This document shows positions 33,309 through 42,469 of a stretch of 64,000 bases of DNA, in pieces. Position 1 is the first letter of the stretch, and each line of letters starts with the position of its first letter. This DNA is from Demequina subtropica (lineage in GTDB: Bacteria > Actinomycetota > Actinomycetes > Actinomycetales > Demequinaceae). The DNA lies in the NCBI RefSeq assembly GCF_000971235.1, contig NZ_BBMB01000005.1, forward strand, positions 124,001 through 188,000, given 5' to 3'. The notes beneath the pieces are model-generated. The model was given only the letters and a program-made list of their open reading frames with translations. It searched no databases and had not been told where the DNA came from. The translations under genes and the position numbers were made by a program.

Positions 33309-34688
33309 TCAGGCCGCCGGACCCGCGATGAGCGTCACCGTCGCGCTCTGGCTCGTGCCGCTCGCATCGGTCCACGTCAGCGAGATCGAGTCGCCGGGAT
33401 CGTGGGCCGCGATGGCGTCGGACAGCTCGGTCCCGCTCGTCACAGCGCTGCCGTCGACCGCCGTGACCACGTCGCCCGCCTCGAGGCCGGCATCCGCGGC
33501 CGGGGTGCCCTCGTAGACGTAGCCGATCTCGACGCCGCCGGCCGAGGCGCCGGTGCTCGTGCCGGGCGTGAAGCCGAGCTGCGTCTGGCTCGCGAGGCCG
33601 ACCCCCAGGAACGCCGGGTAGCCGAGCACCACCCCGTCCGACTCGTCGCCGGCCTGGATCTGCGCGACGATCGCGAGCGCGTCCTCGATCGGGACGGCGT
33701 ACGCGATGGTGGTCGCGAGGCCGCTCGAGGCGGCGGTCGTCATGCCGATGACCTCGCCCTCGTCGTCGAGCAGCGCACCGCCCGAGTCGCCGGACACCAC
33801 GTCCGCGGAGAACTCGATCATCCCGGTGAGCGTCTCGCCCTCGATCGTGTACTCGGAGGAGGTGGTGACGGAGGAGTCGACGGCGGTGAGGTCTCCGTCC
33901 GCGGCCATGAGGACGCCGCCGCCGGAGGCGTTGCCGACGGCCGTGACCGTGTCCCCCACCACGACGCCGTCGTCGTCGAGCGTCACCGTCGTGAGGCCGG
34001 ATGCCCCCTCGAGCTGGAGCAGCGCGACATCGTCCTCCGCGTCGGTGCCCAGCACCGTCGCGGTGTAGGTCTCGCCCGTGGAGGGGTCCGTGACCGTGAT
34101 CGAAGTCGAGTCCTCGATCACGTGGTTGTTGGTGAGCACCAGACCGTCGCTCGTGAGGATCATGCCGGTGCCGGCCGCCTCGCCGTCCGCGTAGCCGAGC
34201 TCGGTGTCGATCAGCACGACCCCCGTGGACTCGGCGTCCGATGCGGCGGTCGCCTCCTCCTGGGTGGAGGTGGCCGACTCGTCCGCATCGGGCCACGTCG
34301 TCGTCCCGTCGCCGAGCGACGTGTCGCCGGAGGAGCCCGGTGCGCCGCCCGGCATCGTCCCGCCCGGCATCGTCCCGCCCGGCATCGTCCCGCTGGACGG
34401 CGGGAGGGCGCCGTCCCCCAGCGAGGGTGCGGAGCCGAGCCCGCTCGACGAGCCCGCGTCGGTGTCCGTGTCCGTGTCCGTGACGGTGCCGCTCTGCAGC
34501 GCGACCGCGTCAGCCGTGTCCGCGTCGGCGCTGGTGAGGTGGGCGCCCGCGACCACCCCTCCGAGCACGAGCGCCGACGCCCCCGCGACGATGCTCGCGC
34601 GTCGGAGCCGCGAGCGGCGGTGGGGCCGCACCTCGGATTCCACCAGGGTGATCTCGGACTCGGTCGGGGGCAGCAGCGCGTCGGTCAT
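33309..34688 (-). CDS. Membrane-anchored trypsin-like serine protease with PDZ domain (HtrA-like)
   Basis: 459 residues: short cytoplasmic N-terminus, one membrane segment (about 33-52), a long low-complexity linker (Thr/Asp, Ser/Gly, three GTMPG units at about 100-115), then an S1C protease domain with catalytic His189 (TNNHVIE), Asp220 (EDDVALL) and Ser302 (SGDSGGALL), and a PDZ domain (about 375-455, AGLEAGDVVTAVDGSAV). It acts on extracytoplasmic misfolded proteins. GAGGAG precedes the ATG at 34688. It follows the response regulator gene by about 110 bp on the same strand. Confidence 0.93.
   Translation of the reverse strand: MTDALLPPTESEITLVESEVRPHRRSRLRRASIVAGASALVLGGVVAGAHLTSADADTADAVALQSGTVTDTDTDTDAGSSSGLGSAPSLGDGALPPSSGTMPGGTMPGGTMPGGAPGSSGDTSLGDGTTTWPDADESATSTQEEATAASDAESTGVVLIDTELGYADGEAAGTGMILTSDGLVLTNNHVIEDSTSITVTDPSTGETYTATVLGTDAEDDVALLQLEGASGLTTVTLDDDGVVVGDTVTAVGNASGGGVLMAADGDLTAVDSSVTTSSEYTIEGETLTGMIEFSADVVSGDSGGALLDDEGEVIGMTTAASSGLATTIAYAVPIEDALAIVAQIQAGDESDGVVLGYPAFLGVGLASQTQLGFTPGTSTGASAGGVEIGYVYEGTPAADAGLEAGDVVTAVDGSAVTSGTELSDAIAAHDPGDSISLTWTDASGTSQSATVTLIAGPAA
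34351..34394. repeat. Three tandem 15-bp units in the protease linker
   Basis: The unit GGCATCGTCCCGCCC repeats twice in full and once almost in full, encoding the GTMPG repeats of the linker. Likely a slippage-prone microsatellite. Confidence 0.85.
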
Positions 34689-34799
34689 CGTCGTCTCCTC
34701 TTGTGAACTCCTATCCCCCACTTCACCGCCGGGTCCAGGGAGGTCGCGGGGAGGAATCCGAGAGTTTGCCGAGAGTGGGGGCGCCGCGCACCCGAGGCC

Positions 34800-35459
34800 T
34801 CAGCCCCCCGCGAGCCCCGCCTGATACGCGGCCACCACCAGCTGCGCACGGTCGCGCGCCCCGATCTTGGTCATGGCGCGGTTCACATGCGTCTTCGCCG
34901 TGAGCGGGCTGACCCACAGCTGCTTCGCGATCTGGTCGTTGGTGAGCCCCTGCGCGACCAGGAGCACCACCTCGCGTTCACGCTCCGTGAGGTGGCGGAA
35001 GACGTCGCCCTCGACGGACGGCTGCGGGCGGTCCTCGGCCACATGGGCGATCACGGCGCGCGTCGCGGCGGCGGACAGGAGCTCGTCGCCGGCCGCGACG
35101 GTGCGGATCGCACCGAGCAGCTCCGCGGGGCGCACGCTCTTGCCCAGGAAGCCGCTCGCGCCGCCGCGCAGCGCGCGCAGCACGTACTGGTCCTCCTCGA
35201 ACGTGGTGAGCACCACGATGCGCACGGCCTCGAGCTCCGGGTCCGCTGCGATCGCCTCGGTGGCCTCGAGCCCGTCCGTCCCCGGCATACGGATGTCCAT
35301 GAGGACCACATCCGGCCTCTCGCGCCGGATGACCTCGAGCGCCTCGGCGCCGTCCGAGGCCTCGCCGACCACCTCGATGTCGTCGGCCGTCCCGATGATC
35401 GCGACGAACCCGCCGCGGATCAGCTCCTGATCGTCCACGACCACCACGCGCACCGTCAT
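34800..35459 (-). CDS. NarL/LuxR-family response regulator
   Basis: 219 residues. Receiver domain with phosphoacceptor Asp55 (VVLMDIRMPG), acidic pair VVDDQ at 9-11, Thr in VLTTFEED and Lys in LGKSV. C-terminal LuxR helix-turn-helix at about 150-215 (LTEREREVVLLVAQGLTNDQIAKQLWVSPLTAKTHV). It begins within the histidine kinase stop codon (overlap 35456-35459), so the pair is translationally coupled. Target unknown; the downstream protease suggests envelope stress. Confidence 0.96.
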   Translation of the reverse strand: MTVRVVVVDDQELIRGGFVAIIGTADDIEVVGEASDGAEALEVIRRERPDVVLMDIRMPGTDGLEATEAIAADPELEAVRIVVLTTFEEDQYVLRALRGGASGFLGKSVRPAELLGAIRTVAAGDELLSAAATRAVIAHVAEDRPQPSVEGDVFRHLTEREREVVLLVAQGLTNDQIAKQLWVSPLTAKTHVNRAMTKIGARDRAQLVVAAYQAGLAGG

Positions 35460-36628
35460 GATGCGGTCCCCTTCCGTACCGGGAGCGTGGCGTGCACCAC
35501 GAACTCATCTCCTCGCCGCTCCGCCGCGACGCTACCGCCCGCCGCCGTCGCGCGCTCTGCCATGCCGATGAGGCCCAGGCCCGAGCCCTGCCCGCCGGGG
35601 CGCGCAATGTCCACCCGGTTCCGGACGTCGACCGCCAACGCCCCATCACGCAGGGCGACCTCGACGCGCGCCGTGCCAGTGCCGTAACGCCGCGCATTGG
35701 CGAGCGCCTCCTGGACGATGCGATACGCGGCATGGTCCGTGGCGGCGGGAAGCTCGGCGGGCACGTCGACGGTGTCGAGCGCGACCTCGAGGCCCGCGTC
35801 CGCGGCCTGCGCGGCCAGCTCGCCGAGCGCCGCGATCCCCGCGGTCGGGTGGATGTCCTCGTCGGCTTCGCCGTCGGTCTGGCGGAGGACGCGCAGCATC
35901 ACGGGAAGCTCCTCGAGCACCCGCGCGCCAGCCTCCTGCACGCGGACCAGAGCATCGGACGCGCGGGCCGGGTCCGTGTCGATCAGCGCCTCGGCCACGC
36001 CGGCCTGGACGTTCATCACCGCGACGTGGTGCCCCACCGCATCGTGCAGCTCGCGCGCAATCCTCAGCCGCTCCTCGGCGACGCGCCCCCTTGCCACGGC
36101 CTCGCGCGTCTCCTCGGCCTGACGTGTGCGCTCTCGCTCCTGCGCGACCGAGCGCCGGTAGAGGTTCATCGCCACGCCGATCGCCGCGACGAGCGCCATC
36201 CAGATCTCCGCGGACACCACCACGGGGTCGGTGATCGTGCGCTCGGACCCGACCGCGAGCACGCCCGCGACCCCCGCCACGGCGGCGGCGCCGACCGCGA
36301 GCCCCACCGGGATCCGCGGGACCCGCGACACCACGGTGTACAGCGCCACCACGAATGGGACGAGCGCCGACGCGACGTCCCCGGTCGCGATCGTGGGGAC
36401 CGCGAACAGGAGTGCGCACGCGAGCAGGACCGGCATCGGGTACGCCCGGCGCCATGCGAGGGCGACGCTCGCCACGAGGCCCCCGAGAGTCTCCGGCGCC
36501 ACCAGCTCGCGCGCCCCGCCATCGGAGACCGCGAGCAAGGCGAGCGCCGCGGCGACCACGGCGGCGCCGAGCGCGTCACGCCCCAGCGTGGAGGCCGGCA
36601 GCGGCATACGGCTCACGCTGGACGTCAT
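35456..36628 (-). CDS. Sensor histidine kinase, HisKA_3 type
   Basis: 390 residues. Five to six membrane helices form the N-terminal sensor (about 15-155), a coiled linker EERERTRQAEETREAVARGR follows, then the dimerisation box with phospho-His195 (LRIARELHDAVGHHVAVM) and an HATPase domain (DHAAYRIVQEALANARRYG and GSGLGLIGMAER). This fits the NarX/DesK-like class pairing with NarL regulators. The ATG at 36628 was chosen over an upstream TTG. Confidence 0.95.
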   Translation of the reverse strand: MTSSVSRMPLPASTLGRDALGAAVVAAALALLAVSDGGARELVAPETLGGLVASVALAWRRAYPMPVLLACALLFAVPTIATGDVASALVPFVVALYTVVSRVPRIPVGLAVGAAAVAGVAGVLAVGSERTITDPVVVSAEIWMALVAAIGVAMNLYRRSVAQERERTRQAEETREAVARGRVAEERLRIARELHDAVGHHVAVMNVQAGVAEALIDTDPARASDALVRVQEAGARVLEELPVMLRVLRQTDGEADEDIHPTAGIAALGELAAQAADAGLEVALDTVDVPAELPAATDHAAYRIVQEALANARRYGTGTARVEVALRDGALAVDVRNRVDIARPGGQGSGLGLIGMAERATAAGGSVAAERRGDEFVVHATLPVRKGTAS

Positions 36629-36706
36629 GACCGCCAACCTAGCGCGCTTCGCTCGCGCGGCGGCTCAGTCCGGGCGCACCTCCGCGGCCGCCCCGGGCCC
36701 TCACCC

Positions 36707-37360
36707 TCAGCGTGCGCCGGTCGCGACCTCGCAGATGGTCGAGAAGAACCAGTCCTCGTCGAAGAAGTCGTCGAACGACGCGTCGACGTAGCGCGTGGTC
36801 ACTCCGTCCTGGGTGACGTGGCCGGTGAAGGTCGTGTCGCCGCCGTACGGTGTCACCATCCGCCCGACGACCATGTACACGATTGCGCCGTTCGCGCCCT
36901 GGATCTTCCAGTGGACGCCGTCCGCCACGTACGACAAGGTCGCGTCGTCACCCGGCACCGCGAACTCCTCCGTCCACCTCACATCGGTCCGGATGCTCAC
37001 CGTCGCGGGTCCATCGTCGGTCAGCGCGTACTCGTCGATGTCGTGGGTGCGGAACCGCCGGAAGTCGTTGAGGTTGTCCTGGTCGTAGTAGCGGATCTGG
37101 TGACGGTGCTCGGTCCGCCGGTTGTAGACGGGGACGTCGCAGCCGGGCTCATCGTCGAGGGTCCAGTCGTAGTGGAGATGCCGCTCTCCCGCGCACACGG
37201 TGCCGTGCGGCGTGACGTGGCATGACCATGGAGCGAACGACCCGCTCAAGGCCGGGACGAGCAGCGACTCGACGACAGCGTCGGGGCGGGCCACGGCGGG
37301 ACCGGCGAGCGCGACCGAGAGGAGTGCGGCGGCGAGGCCGACCGCGGCTGTCTTGTGCAT
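36707..37360 (-). CDS. Predicted secreted protein, function unknown
   Basis: About 217 residues with a clear signal peptide ending in AGPAVARP. The mature part is acidic and aromatic, has several Cys (SCHVTPHGTVCAGE, PGCDVP, STICEV), and holds HLHYDWTLDDEPGCDV and HRHQIRYYDQ; strand-rich and probably disulfide-bonded. No known family recognised. The second of two adjacent ATGs (37360) is preferred because AAGGAG lies 6 nt upstream of it. Stands alone between the kinase and the reductase-like gene on the same strand. Confidence 0.75.
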   Translation of the reverse strand: MHKTAAVGLAAALLSVALAGPAVARPDAVVESLLVPALSGSFAPWSCHVTPHGTVCAGERHLHYDWTLDDEPGCDVPVYNRRTEHRHQIRYYDQDNLNDFRRFRTHDIDEYALTDDGPATVSIRTDVRWTEEFAVPGDDATLSYVADGVHWKIQGANGAIVYMVVGRMVTPYGGDTTFTGHVTQDGVTTRYVDASFDDFFDEDWFFSTICEVATGAR

Positions 37361-37470
37361 CATGAGCTCCTTCCATGCGGCGCAGCGTGGGGCTTCACGG
37401 TGCGCGCATGGTCCGGGCTATCGGGTCCGGGTATGCGAGCGGTATGCGGTCAGCACAGTGAGCGGCGCGC

Positions 37471-38034
37471 TCAGCGCACCACGTCGTAGACCAGCTTCTG
37501 CACCCCGTTCGGGTACACCTCGTGCTCCGCCACCGTGAGCTTGACCGCATCCCCCGTCAACGGGCCGAAGAGCCGTCTGCCGTCTCCGAGAAGCACCGGG
37601 AACACCAGGAGGTGGTAGCGGTCGACCAGCCCTGCGTCGGCGAGCGCGTGCCCGAGCTCGAGGCTCCCGTGCACGATGATCGGGCCGGCGTCGGACTCCT
37701 TCAGACGCGCGACCTCCTCGAGGGAGCCCAGGATGGTCGCCGGCCACCGCTCGTCGTCCTGCTCGAGCGTGGTCGAGACGACGTAGCGCTGCATGGCGTT
37801 GTAGCCCGCGAACTCCTCCATCTGCGGCCAGACCGGCGCGAACATCTCATAGGAGCGGCGGCCCATGAGCATGGCCGTCGACTCCTCCTGCTCCCGGCCC
37901 TTGAGCTCGTAGATCGCGGGATCGAACTCGACGGTGGTCATGGTCCATCCGGACTTCGCGAAGGCGGGCTCAGGTCCGGGCCCCTCGGCGACTCCGTCGG
38001 CGGTCACGAACGCCGTGACGATCAGCTGGCGCAT
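37471..38034 (-). CDS. Dihydrofolate reductase-like (RibD C-terminal) protein
   Basis: 187 residues. Family features: MRQLIVTAFVTADGVAEGPG at the N-terminus, AMLMGRRSYEMFAPVWP (nucleotide-binding arm), RYVVSTTLEQ and IIVHGSLELGHALADAGLVDRYHLLVFPVLLGDGRRLF. A NADPH-dependent reductase fold common in actinobacteria; the substrate is unknown and it is not a genuine folate enzyme. GAGGATCC precedes the ATG. Confidence 0.88.
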   Translation of the reverse strand: MRQLIVTAFVTADGVAEGPGPEPAFAKSGWTMTTVEFDPAIYELKGREQEESTAMLMGRRSYEMFAPVWPQMEEFAGYNAMQRYVVSTTLEQDDERWPATILGSLEEVARLKESDAGPIIVHGSLELGHALADAGLVDRYHLLVFPVLLGDGRRLFGPLTGDAVKLTVAEHEVYPNGVQKLVYDVVR

Positions 38035-38087
38035 GGTGGATCCTCTCGGGGACCGGCGATGGTGGATCCGTACGCCGCTGGGTCAAG

Positions 38088-39374
38088 TCATACGGCGCTC
38101 GGGCCGCTTGGGCAAGAGGAGCCGCCCCACCGACCCGCCGCGGTCAGCACCGCAAGCGGCACCAATGCGGCGAGAGACACCCATGAGAGCATCGCGAACC
38201 CGGACGCGGCGAGCAACGGACCCGCGAGGAACGCCGTGGCCGCTCCCGTGAGGTTCGACAACGCGTCGAGCGCGCCCTGCGCGGAGGCGCGGGCCTCGGC
38301 CGCGATCGAGGAGCTGAACAGTGCGGAGCCGGCAACGTTGACGAACGACCACCCCACCCCGAGCAGGATGAGCGACACCGTGGTCCACCGCATGCTGGTC
38401 GCGAGCGTCGCCCCGAGCAGCAGCGAGGCGGCCAGGATCCCGATGCCGATCCCGATGGTGAGCCGATGCCCGCGAAGGTCCACGAGCGCGCCCACCACGG
38501 GAGCGAGCGCGTACATGCCTGCCACGTGGAGGCTGATGGTGATGCCGACGATGGTGAGCGATCCGCCCTGATGGACGATGTGCACGGGCGTCATCGTCAT
38601 CACCGCGACCATCACGGCCTGCGACGTCAGCACCGCGATCACCGCGTAGCGCGCGGCGGCGCTCGACCGCAGGGCCTCGCGCAGGCGCCCAAGACGCTCG
38701 CGGACGGACGATGCGCGGCTCGGGTCTGCGTCGGCGTGGAGGCGCGTGGGGCTCGCCAGCAGCGGGTCGGGCCGCAGCCAGACGAACACGATAGTCCCAG
38801 CGAGCGCAAGACACACGGCGGCGATGAGGAAGGCGTTCGCGTAGACGGTGAGTCCGGTCGCGTCGCTCATCGCCTCCCCCGGCGCGCCCAGGTTCGGGCC
38901 GAGGACCGAGCCCAGGGTGCCGATCCAGACGATGAGCGAGAGCGCCCGCGCGCGATGATGAGGCTCGGCGAGGTCGGTCGCCGCGAAGCGCGACTGGAGG
39001 CCCGCGGCCGAGCCCGCGCCGATGAGCAGCAGGCCGATGAAGAGCGGCACCACCGCGCTCAGCTGCGCCGCGGCCACGAGGATCGCGCTGCCGACCGCCG
39101 CCGTCCACCACCCGAGGGCGAGGGCGAAGCGGCGGCCGTGCCGCGCGGCGAGGATGCCGAGCGGAAGCCCCAGCAGCGCGGCACCGAGCGTGCTCGCGGT
39201 GCGGGCCAGACCTCCCCAGGCCTCGCTGTTCGTGACATCCCCGGCCAAGAGCACGCCGATGGACGGCGCCACGCCGACGCCGATCATGCCGACCACCTGC
39301 GTGACGGCGAGCACACGCATGGTGCGCCGCTGCAGGGCGGCCACCCCTGCCGGGTCGACCTCGTGCTCCACCAC
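38088..39374 (-). CDS. MFS transporter
   Basis: About 428 residues, twelve hydrophobic segments. Major facilitator features: the loop GILAARHGRRFALALGWW between helices 2 and 3 (GxxxxRxGRR type) and symmetrical halves, the second starting near AARYAVIAVLTSQAVMVAV. Likely a drug or metabolite exporter; substrate unknown. The GTG at 39374 follows GGAGGGAG. On the minus strand a TAGGCT -10 lies at 39443-39448, giving a leader of about 60 nt. Divergent from a small membrane protein gene. Confidence 0.88.
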   Translation of the reverse strand: MVEHEVDPAGVAALQRRTMRVLAVTQVVGMIGVGVAPSIGVLLAGDVTNSEAWGGLARTASTLGAALLGLPLGILAARHGRRFALALGWWTAAVGSAILVAAAQLSAVVPLFIGLLLIGAGSAAGLQSRFAATDLAEPHHRARALSLIVWIGTLGSVLGPNLGAPGEAMSDATGLTVYANAFLIAAVCLALAGTIVFVWLRPDPLLASPTRLHADADPSRASSVRERLGRLREALRSSAAARYAVIAVLTSQAVMVAVMTMTPVHIVHQGGSLTIVGITISLHVAGMYALAPVVGALVDLRGHRLTIGIGIGILAASLLLGATLATSMRWTTVSLILLGVGWSFVNVAGSALFSSSIAAEARASAQGALDALSNLTGAATAFLAGPLLAASGFAMLSWVSLAALVPLAVLTAAGRWGGSSCPSGPSAV

Positions 39375-39565
39375 GGCTCGTCTCCCTCCGGGCCGGCCCG
39401 CGCGGGCCGCGCGCTGCTCCGCCGTCACGCGGAGCCGCGCCGAGCCTAACCGCGAGACCTGCCTCGCGGACGCGGCGGACGTCCCGGATGGGCCTCGGTG
39501 CGCCGGTCGGTCGGGAGCCCGCTCGCACCCTCCGCGCGTCACGCCGTGCGTCCTGATCCTCCTGC

Positions 39566-39581
39566 TACGTTGTGCCGCATG
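39566..39581 (+). promoter_or_regulatory. Leaderless promoter of the 162-residue membrane protein gene
   Basis: TACGTT (39566-39571), seven bases, then the ATG at 39579; no SD sequence. Confidence 0.55.
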
Positions 39582-40067
39582 TCGAGCGATCCCTTCGAGG
39601 TCCTGCGCCGCGATGGCGCGCCCGAACCCGAGGGGGCGGGTCCCGGTGCCGGGGCATGGACCCCTCGATCGGCCGGGGAACGCCTCCGCGGGGCGAACGA
39701 CCCGTTCGAGACGCTCGCGATGCCGCGACAGCGTCAAGCGAGCCGGGCTACGCCTGGCGTGCCGCCTGTCCGCGACCCGCTCTCCGCGAGCGCGCCACGG
39801 CGTGCCCACGTGGGGACGCCCGGATCGGACCAGCTGGTCGCCGGCCTGTGGAAGTGGCTGCTCTGGGGGCCGATCGTCGGTGCGGTCGGCTACGGCATCT
39901 TCTACCTGGCCGCGCTGTACGCGGAGAGCCCCGGCGGCTGGTTCGTCCTCGCCCGCCTCATGGTGCTGACCGGCGGCATCGTCGGGATCGTGGGCATCGT
40001 CCAGACCGTCCTCGGCGTGCGCGACTTCACCTCGGTGGTCGAGAGCGCCGCGCGGCGAACCCGCTAG
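39579..40067 (+). CDS. Small membrane protein, unknown
   Basis: 162 residues. About 85 disordered N-terminal residues contain two DPFE(V/T)L motifs (SDPFEVLRRDG, then NDPFETLAMPR), followed by two membrane helices (LWGPIVGAVGYGIFYLAALY and FVLARLMVLTGGIVGIVGIVQTVLG). No homologue recognised. The repeated DPFE motif may be a docking peptide. The stop overlaps the convergent helicase stop by 4 bp. Confidence 0.7.
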   Translation: MSSDPFEVLRRDGAPEPEGAGPGAGAWTPRSAGERLRGANDPFETLAMPRQRQASRATPGVPPVRDPLSASAPRRAHVGTPGSDQLVAGLWKWLLWGPIVGAVGYGIFYLAALYAESPGGWFVLARLMVLTGGIVGIVGIVQTVLGVRDFTSVVESAARRTR

Positions 40068-42220
40068 CCGATCCCTTCGGCCTCGAGCGCGTCCACCAGC
40101 AGCGCGATCAGCGCGTCGAGCTGGACGTCGGTCGACGTCGACCCCTCCTCGACGTCGACGCCGTCGAGCGCCGCGGCCGCGAGGCCCGCCTTGGAGTCGA
40201 TGAGCTCGGCGATCTTCGCGTCGATGGTCTGCGCCGCGATGATGCGCCAGGCGGTGACGGGCTCGGACTGGCCGATGCGGTGGATGCGGTCGATCGCCTG
40301 CGTCTGCTCGGCATCGGTCCAGGACAGCTCCGCGAGCACCAGGTTGGACGCGACCTGGAGGTTGAGGCCCACGCCTGCGGCCATCAGCGAGCACACCACG
40401 ATCTGCACGTCGGGGTCCTCGGTGAAGGCCTTGACGTTGCGGTCGCGCGCCGCGCGGGTCTGGTCCCCGCGGATCGAGGCGTACGTGATGCCGCGGTCGG
40501 CGAAGAGCTGCTCGGCGGTGTCCATCACGTCGATGTGCTTGGCGAAGAACACGACCTTGCCGACGTTGCGCGCCAGCTGAGCCGCGTAGTCCGCGGCCAG
40601 CGTCGCCTTCGCCTGGCCGATCCTGCGGACCATGGTGAACACGTTCTCGCCCGACGTCTTCTCGTCCGAGTCCTTGAGCTCCGAGGTCGCGATGCGCTTG
40701 GCGAGCTCGAGGTCGATGCCCTCCACCGCATCGTCCCCACGCGCCGCGACGGCGCGGTGGTACTGCTCGACCATGCGGGCCGCGAGCGCGGCCTCGGCGG
40801 CGCGGATCGACCGTCCCACGGGACCGTCGAGCTCGACGGGCAGGTCCGCGACCCGGCGCGCGGGGATGTCGGCCGCGACGTCGACCTTGCGGCGGCGCAC
40901 GATGCCGCGGTCGATCACCGCGCCGCGCGCGGCGGCGCTGAAGCGACGGTCCGCCGGGGTGAGCCCGGTGTCCTCGAGCGCCTGCATGAGAGCGCCGATG
41001 GGACGTTCGTCGTCGATCCAGCCGAGCAGCTCCCAGATCGCGCGGAAGTCCTCGATGTCGTTGATGAGCGGCGTTCCGGTGAGCGCCATGAGCAGCGGTC
41101 GCGCCTGGCGCTCGCGGATGCGCTCCGACAGCGCGAGGACGTGCTGCGAGCGCTGGGAGCCCTTGTTCTTGATGAAGTGGGCCTCGTCGACCACCATGCC
41201 GCGGAAGCCCAGGTCCCCGAACCAGCCCACGTGGCGGTCCAGGATCTCGTAGTTCACCACCACCACATCGGCGAACGCGTCGACCTGGTCGCCGTCGCCG
41301 TGGACCACGGTCGCGCGACGATGCGGGATCCACAGGTCGACCTCATGCGCCCAGTTGGTCTTGACCACGTTGGGCACCACCACGAGCAGCGGGAAGGCGT
41401 CGGCGGCCTCCGCCGCGAGCAGCGCCTGCGCGGTCTTGCCCAGGCCCGGCTCGTCCGCCAGCAGGAAGGTCCGGTGCCCCTGCGCAGCCGCGGCGACCAC
41501 CTGCGCCTGGTGCGGCATCAGGGTGCGCCCCAGCGGCGGACGCGCGCGCGACTGCGCGAGGGCGGCGGGCTCCGGCAGCTCCATGCACGCGCGCACCCCC
41601 GAGGTGTCGTGCTCGAACGAGCGGAACAGCGGCTCGAGCAGCTCCCAGCCGGCGAGGCGGCGCGGCTGGACCGCACGTTCCTGCGCGGCCGCGAAGTCCG
41701 GCGCAAGGAACGGGTTCGCGAGCTGGTACGAGATCGCGGACTGCGGCACCACGCGCTTCTCCGCGCCCGGCGGAGGCGTGACGGGGGCCGGAGGCTCCGG
41801 CTCGTCGGGCACCTCGCGGCCCGCGGCCTTCAGCACGGTCGCCTTGTAGTTGCGCGCGGCGTCGGAGACGCGCGCATCCTCGGCGAGCAGCGACAGCAGC
41901 GACGTGTCTCGGGCGGCGATCTTCGCGAGGATGGTCGCGAGCCCGTCGAGGCGCTTGAGCTCCTCCTCGCGCTTGGAGGCCGAGAGGGTGCCATCGGCCT
42001 TGACGCTCGCCCGCTCCTCGCGCACCAGCAGCGCGACCACCTGGTACTTGGTGCGGGTGGTGCCCTTGGTCGGCGGCTTCTGGACCGAGCGGTCCACCTC
42101 GCGCGCGATGCCCGCGAGGAGAGGGATCAGGCCCTTCTCCGTGGGCCGCGACGTGCGGCGTCGCTGGCTGCCTGCGGCGCTGCGGGTGCGGCCGGACCGG
42201 CGCTGCCCAGTTCCTGACAC
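40064..42220 (-). CDS. SNF2-family DNA helicase/translocase
   Basis: 718 residues. The first about 230 residues form a basic, poorly conserved N-terminal region. The SNF2 core has Walker A DEPGLGKT (256-263), VVPNVVKTNWAHE, DEAH at 345-348 (VVDEAHFIKNKGSQR), LTGTPLINDIEDFRAIWELL, KVVFFAKHIDVM, and motifs V-VI (GVGLNLQVASNLV and DRIHRIGQSEPV), closest by eye to the SMARCAL1/RapA-distant group that anneals or remodels DNA. No methyltransferase, nuclease or other defence gene is adjacent, so a role in repair or defence is undecided. The GTG has AGGAG upstream, and a perfect 20-bp palindrome lies 20 bp upstream of the start. Confidence 0.9.
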   Translation of the reverse strand: MSGTGQRRSGRTRSAAGSQRRRTSRPTEKGLIPLLAGIAREVDRSVQKPPTKGTTRTKYQVVALLVREERASVKADGTLSASKREEELKRLDGLATILAKIAARDTSLLSLLAEDARVSDAARNYKATVLKAAGREVPDEPEPPAPVTPPPGAEKRVVPQSAISYQLANPFLAPDFAAAQERAVQPRRLAGWELLEPLFRSFEHDTSGVRACMELPEPAALAQSRARPPLGRTLMPHQAQVVAAAAQGHRTFLLADEPGLGKTAQALLAAEAADAFPLLVVVPNVVKTNWAHEVDLWIPHRRATVVHGDGDQVDAFADVVVVNYEILDRHVGWFGDLGFRGMVVDEAHFIKNKGSQRSQHVLALSERIRERQARPLLMALTGTPLINDIEDFRAIWELLGWIDDERPIGALMQALEDTGLTPADRRFSAAARGAVIDRGIVRRRKVDVAADIPARRVADLPVELDGPVGRSIRAAEAALAARMVEQYHRAVAARGDDAVEGIDLELAKRIATSELKDSDEKTSGENVFTMVRRIGQAKATLAADYAAQLARNVGKVVFFAKHIDVMDTAEQLFADRGITYASIRGDQTRAARDRNVKAFTEDPDVQIVVCSLMAAGVGLNLQVASNLVLAELSWTDAEQTQAIDRIHRIGQSEPVTAWRIIAAQTIDAKIAELIDSKAGLAAAALDGVDVEEGSTSTDVQLDALIALLVDALEAEGIG

Positions 42221-42239
42221 TACGGCTCCTACTCGACTC

Positions 42240-42259
42240 CGTGCCGCGTACGCGGCACG
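42240..42259. promoter_or_regulatory. 20-bp perfect palindrome upstream of the helicase gene
   Basis: CGTGCCGCGTACGCGGCACG lies about 20 bp before the helicase GTG, where an operator would overlap the promoter or leader. No local regulator gene fits; the other bases of this 250-bp gap show nothing recognisable. Confidence 0.55.
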
Positions 42260-42469
42260 CTCTCCCAGGCAGGGACGCCCGTCCTCTCGCGCGCCGGGAC
42301 TCGATCTCTACGCGCGGCTGGCGGACGGTGCGCGCTCGATCGGCGGCTTCCCGGTCCATCCACGCGGACGGCGGCGTGCACCCACGACGGCCCTGCGTGG
42401 TCGTGCGTGCGTGAGCATTCTACGGCGCGAGGTCCCGGTTCGACGACAGCGACGCGGCCGCGTCGGAGG

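Noticed and set aside
37471-38034. Genuine dihydrofolate reductase (folA)
   Set aside because: The sequence belongs to the broader RibD-C group; it lacks the folate-specific motifs, and no thymidylate synthase gene is nearby.
38088-41333. A minus-strand open frame of 1081 codons joining the MFS gene to sequence overlapping the helicase
   Set aside because: Only the last 428 codons encode an MFS protein. The rest is out of frame with the helicase gene on the same strand and has shadow composition.
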